A stretch of 6,228 nucleotides of DNA from Acidobacteriaceae bacterium (GTDB lineage: Bacteria > Acidobacteriota > Terriglobia > Terriglobales > Acidobacteriaceae), in assembly GCA_003135495.1 (NCBI GenBank), contig PLBX01000169.1, forward strand, positions 506 through 6,733, given 5' to 3'. Shown piece after piece: positions 6,193-6,228 of the stretch (positions within the stretch are counted from its first letter, which is position 1; the number at the start of each line of letters is the position of its first letter). The position numbers and the translations under genes were made by a program. Under the pieces are notes generated by a model. It searched no databases. It saw nothing but the letters and a program-made list of their open reading frames with translations, and had not been told where the DNA came from.

Positions 6193-6220
6193 AGCATAAG
6201 TTTTGCAAAAGATGTCGCAA
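6193..6220 (-). promoter_or_regulatory. possible sigma-70 promoter for the deacetylase gene
   Basis: On the minus strand TTGCGA (6220-6215) and TATGCT (6198-6193) are separated by 16 bases, each matching four of six consensus positions. The spacer contains the palindrome TTTTGCAAAA (6210-6201). Transcription would start near 6186, giving a leader of about 118 bases before GTG 6068, with nothing else recognised in it. It is a moderate match only. Confidence 0.3.
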
Positions 6221-6228
6221 CCCGCCGG

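Noticed and set aside
6069..6197. Upstream ATG 6197 for the deacetylase adding 43 residues
   Set aside because: The extension is unlike the family, is not a convincing signal peptide, and its ATG overlaps the -10 of the likely promoter.
1..6228. Search for CRISPR arrays, tRNA or rRNA genes, insertion sequences, toxin-antitoxin or defence genes
   Set aside because: No spaced direct repeats, cloverleaf, rRNA segment, transposase or defence-type protein could be recognised on either strand by reading. The window is a housekeeping region.

Overview
This window looks like a piece of a free-living bacterial chromosome with moderately high GC. I infer the Acidobacteriota (Terriglobia/Koribacter-like). 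The basis is the gene content, the tandem PilZ protein and ChbG/HpnK-type deacetylase next to the heme genes, and above all an intergenic repeat between hemC and hemD. Its reverse complement (TCATCTTGAACGAAGCGAAG and variants) resembles interspersed repeats I associate with that phylum. No 16S rRNA or other marker gene is present, so the assignment remains an inference.

Layout. Positions 1-264 are a non-coding leader. It holds an 8-bp tandem repeat at the left edge, a long imperfect hairpin (42-91), a perfect CRP/FNR-family type palindrome (141-156) and a consensus -10 box (206-211) without a recognisable -35. Positions 265-4341 form a plus-strand tetrapyrrole operon: a CcsA/HemX-like membrane protein, hemA (glutamyl-tRNA reductase), hemC (hydroxymethylbilane synthase) and hemD (uroporphyrinogen-III synthase). 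The first three are tightly coupled, with a 4-bp ATGA overlap and then a start codon directly after a stop codon. hemD follows after a 136-bp gap containing two copies of the 36-bp repeat. A small hairpin with a T-run ends the operon and overlaps the 3' end of the convergent PilZ gene. Positions 4364-6068 hold two minus-strand genes: a ChbG/HpnK-family carbohydrate deacetylase and, downstream of it, a two-domain PilZ protein. Positions 6069-6228 are the upstream region of the deacetylase.

How the genes work together. HemA begins the C5 pathway from glutamyl-tRNA. HemC polymerises porphobilinogen, and HemD closes the ring to uroporphyrinogen III. The enzymes between HemA and HemC (HemL, HemB) are not in the window. 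The membrane protein at the head of the operon belongs to the CcsA/CcmC superfamily, but its tryptophan-rich heme motif is degenerate. A HemX-like role tied to HemA is therefore as plausible as cytochrome c heme delivery. The CRP/FNR-like site suggests the operon is activator-controlled. The minus-strand pair has no obvious link to heme.

No convincing new multi-gene system was found. The points most worth a second look are the promoter architecture of the hem operon, the degenerate CcsA-like protein, the repeats (8-bp, 15-bp in-frame in hemA, 36-bp intergenic), and a deacetylase start without a ribosome binding site.
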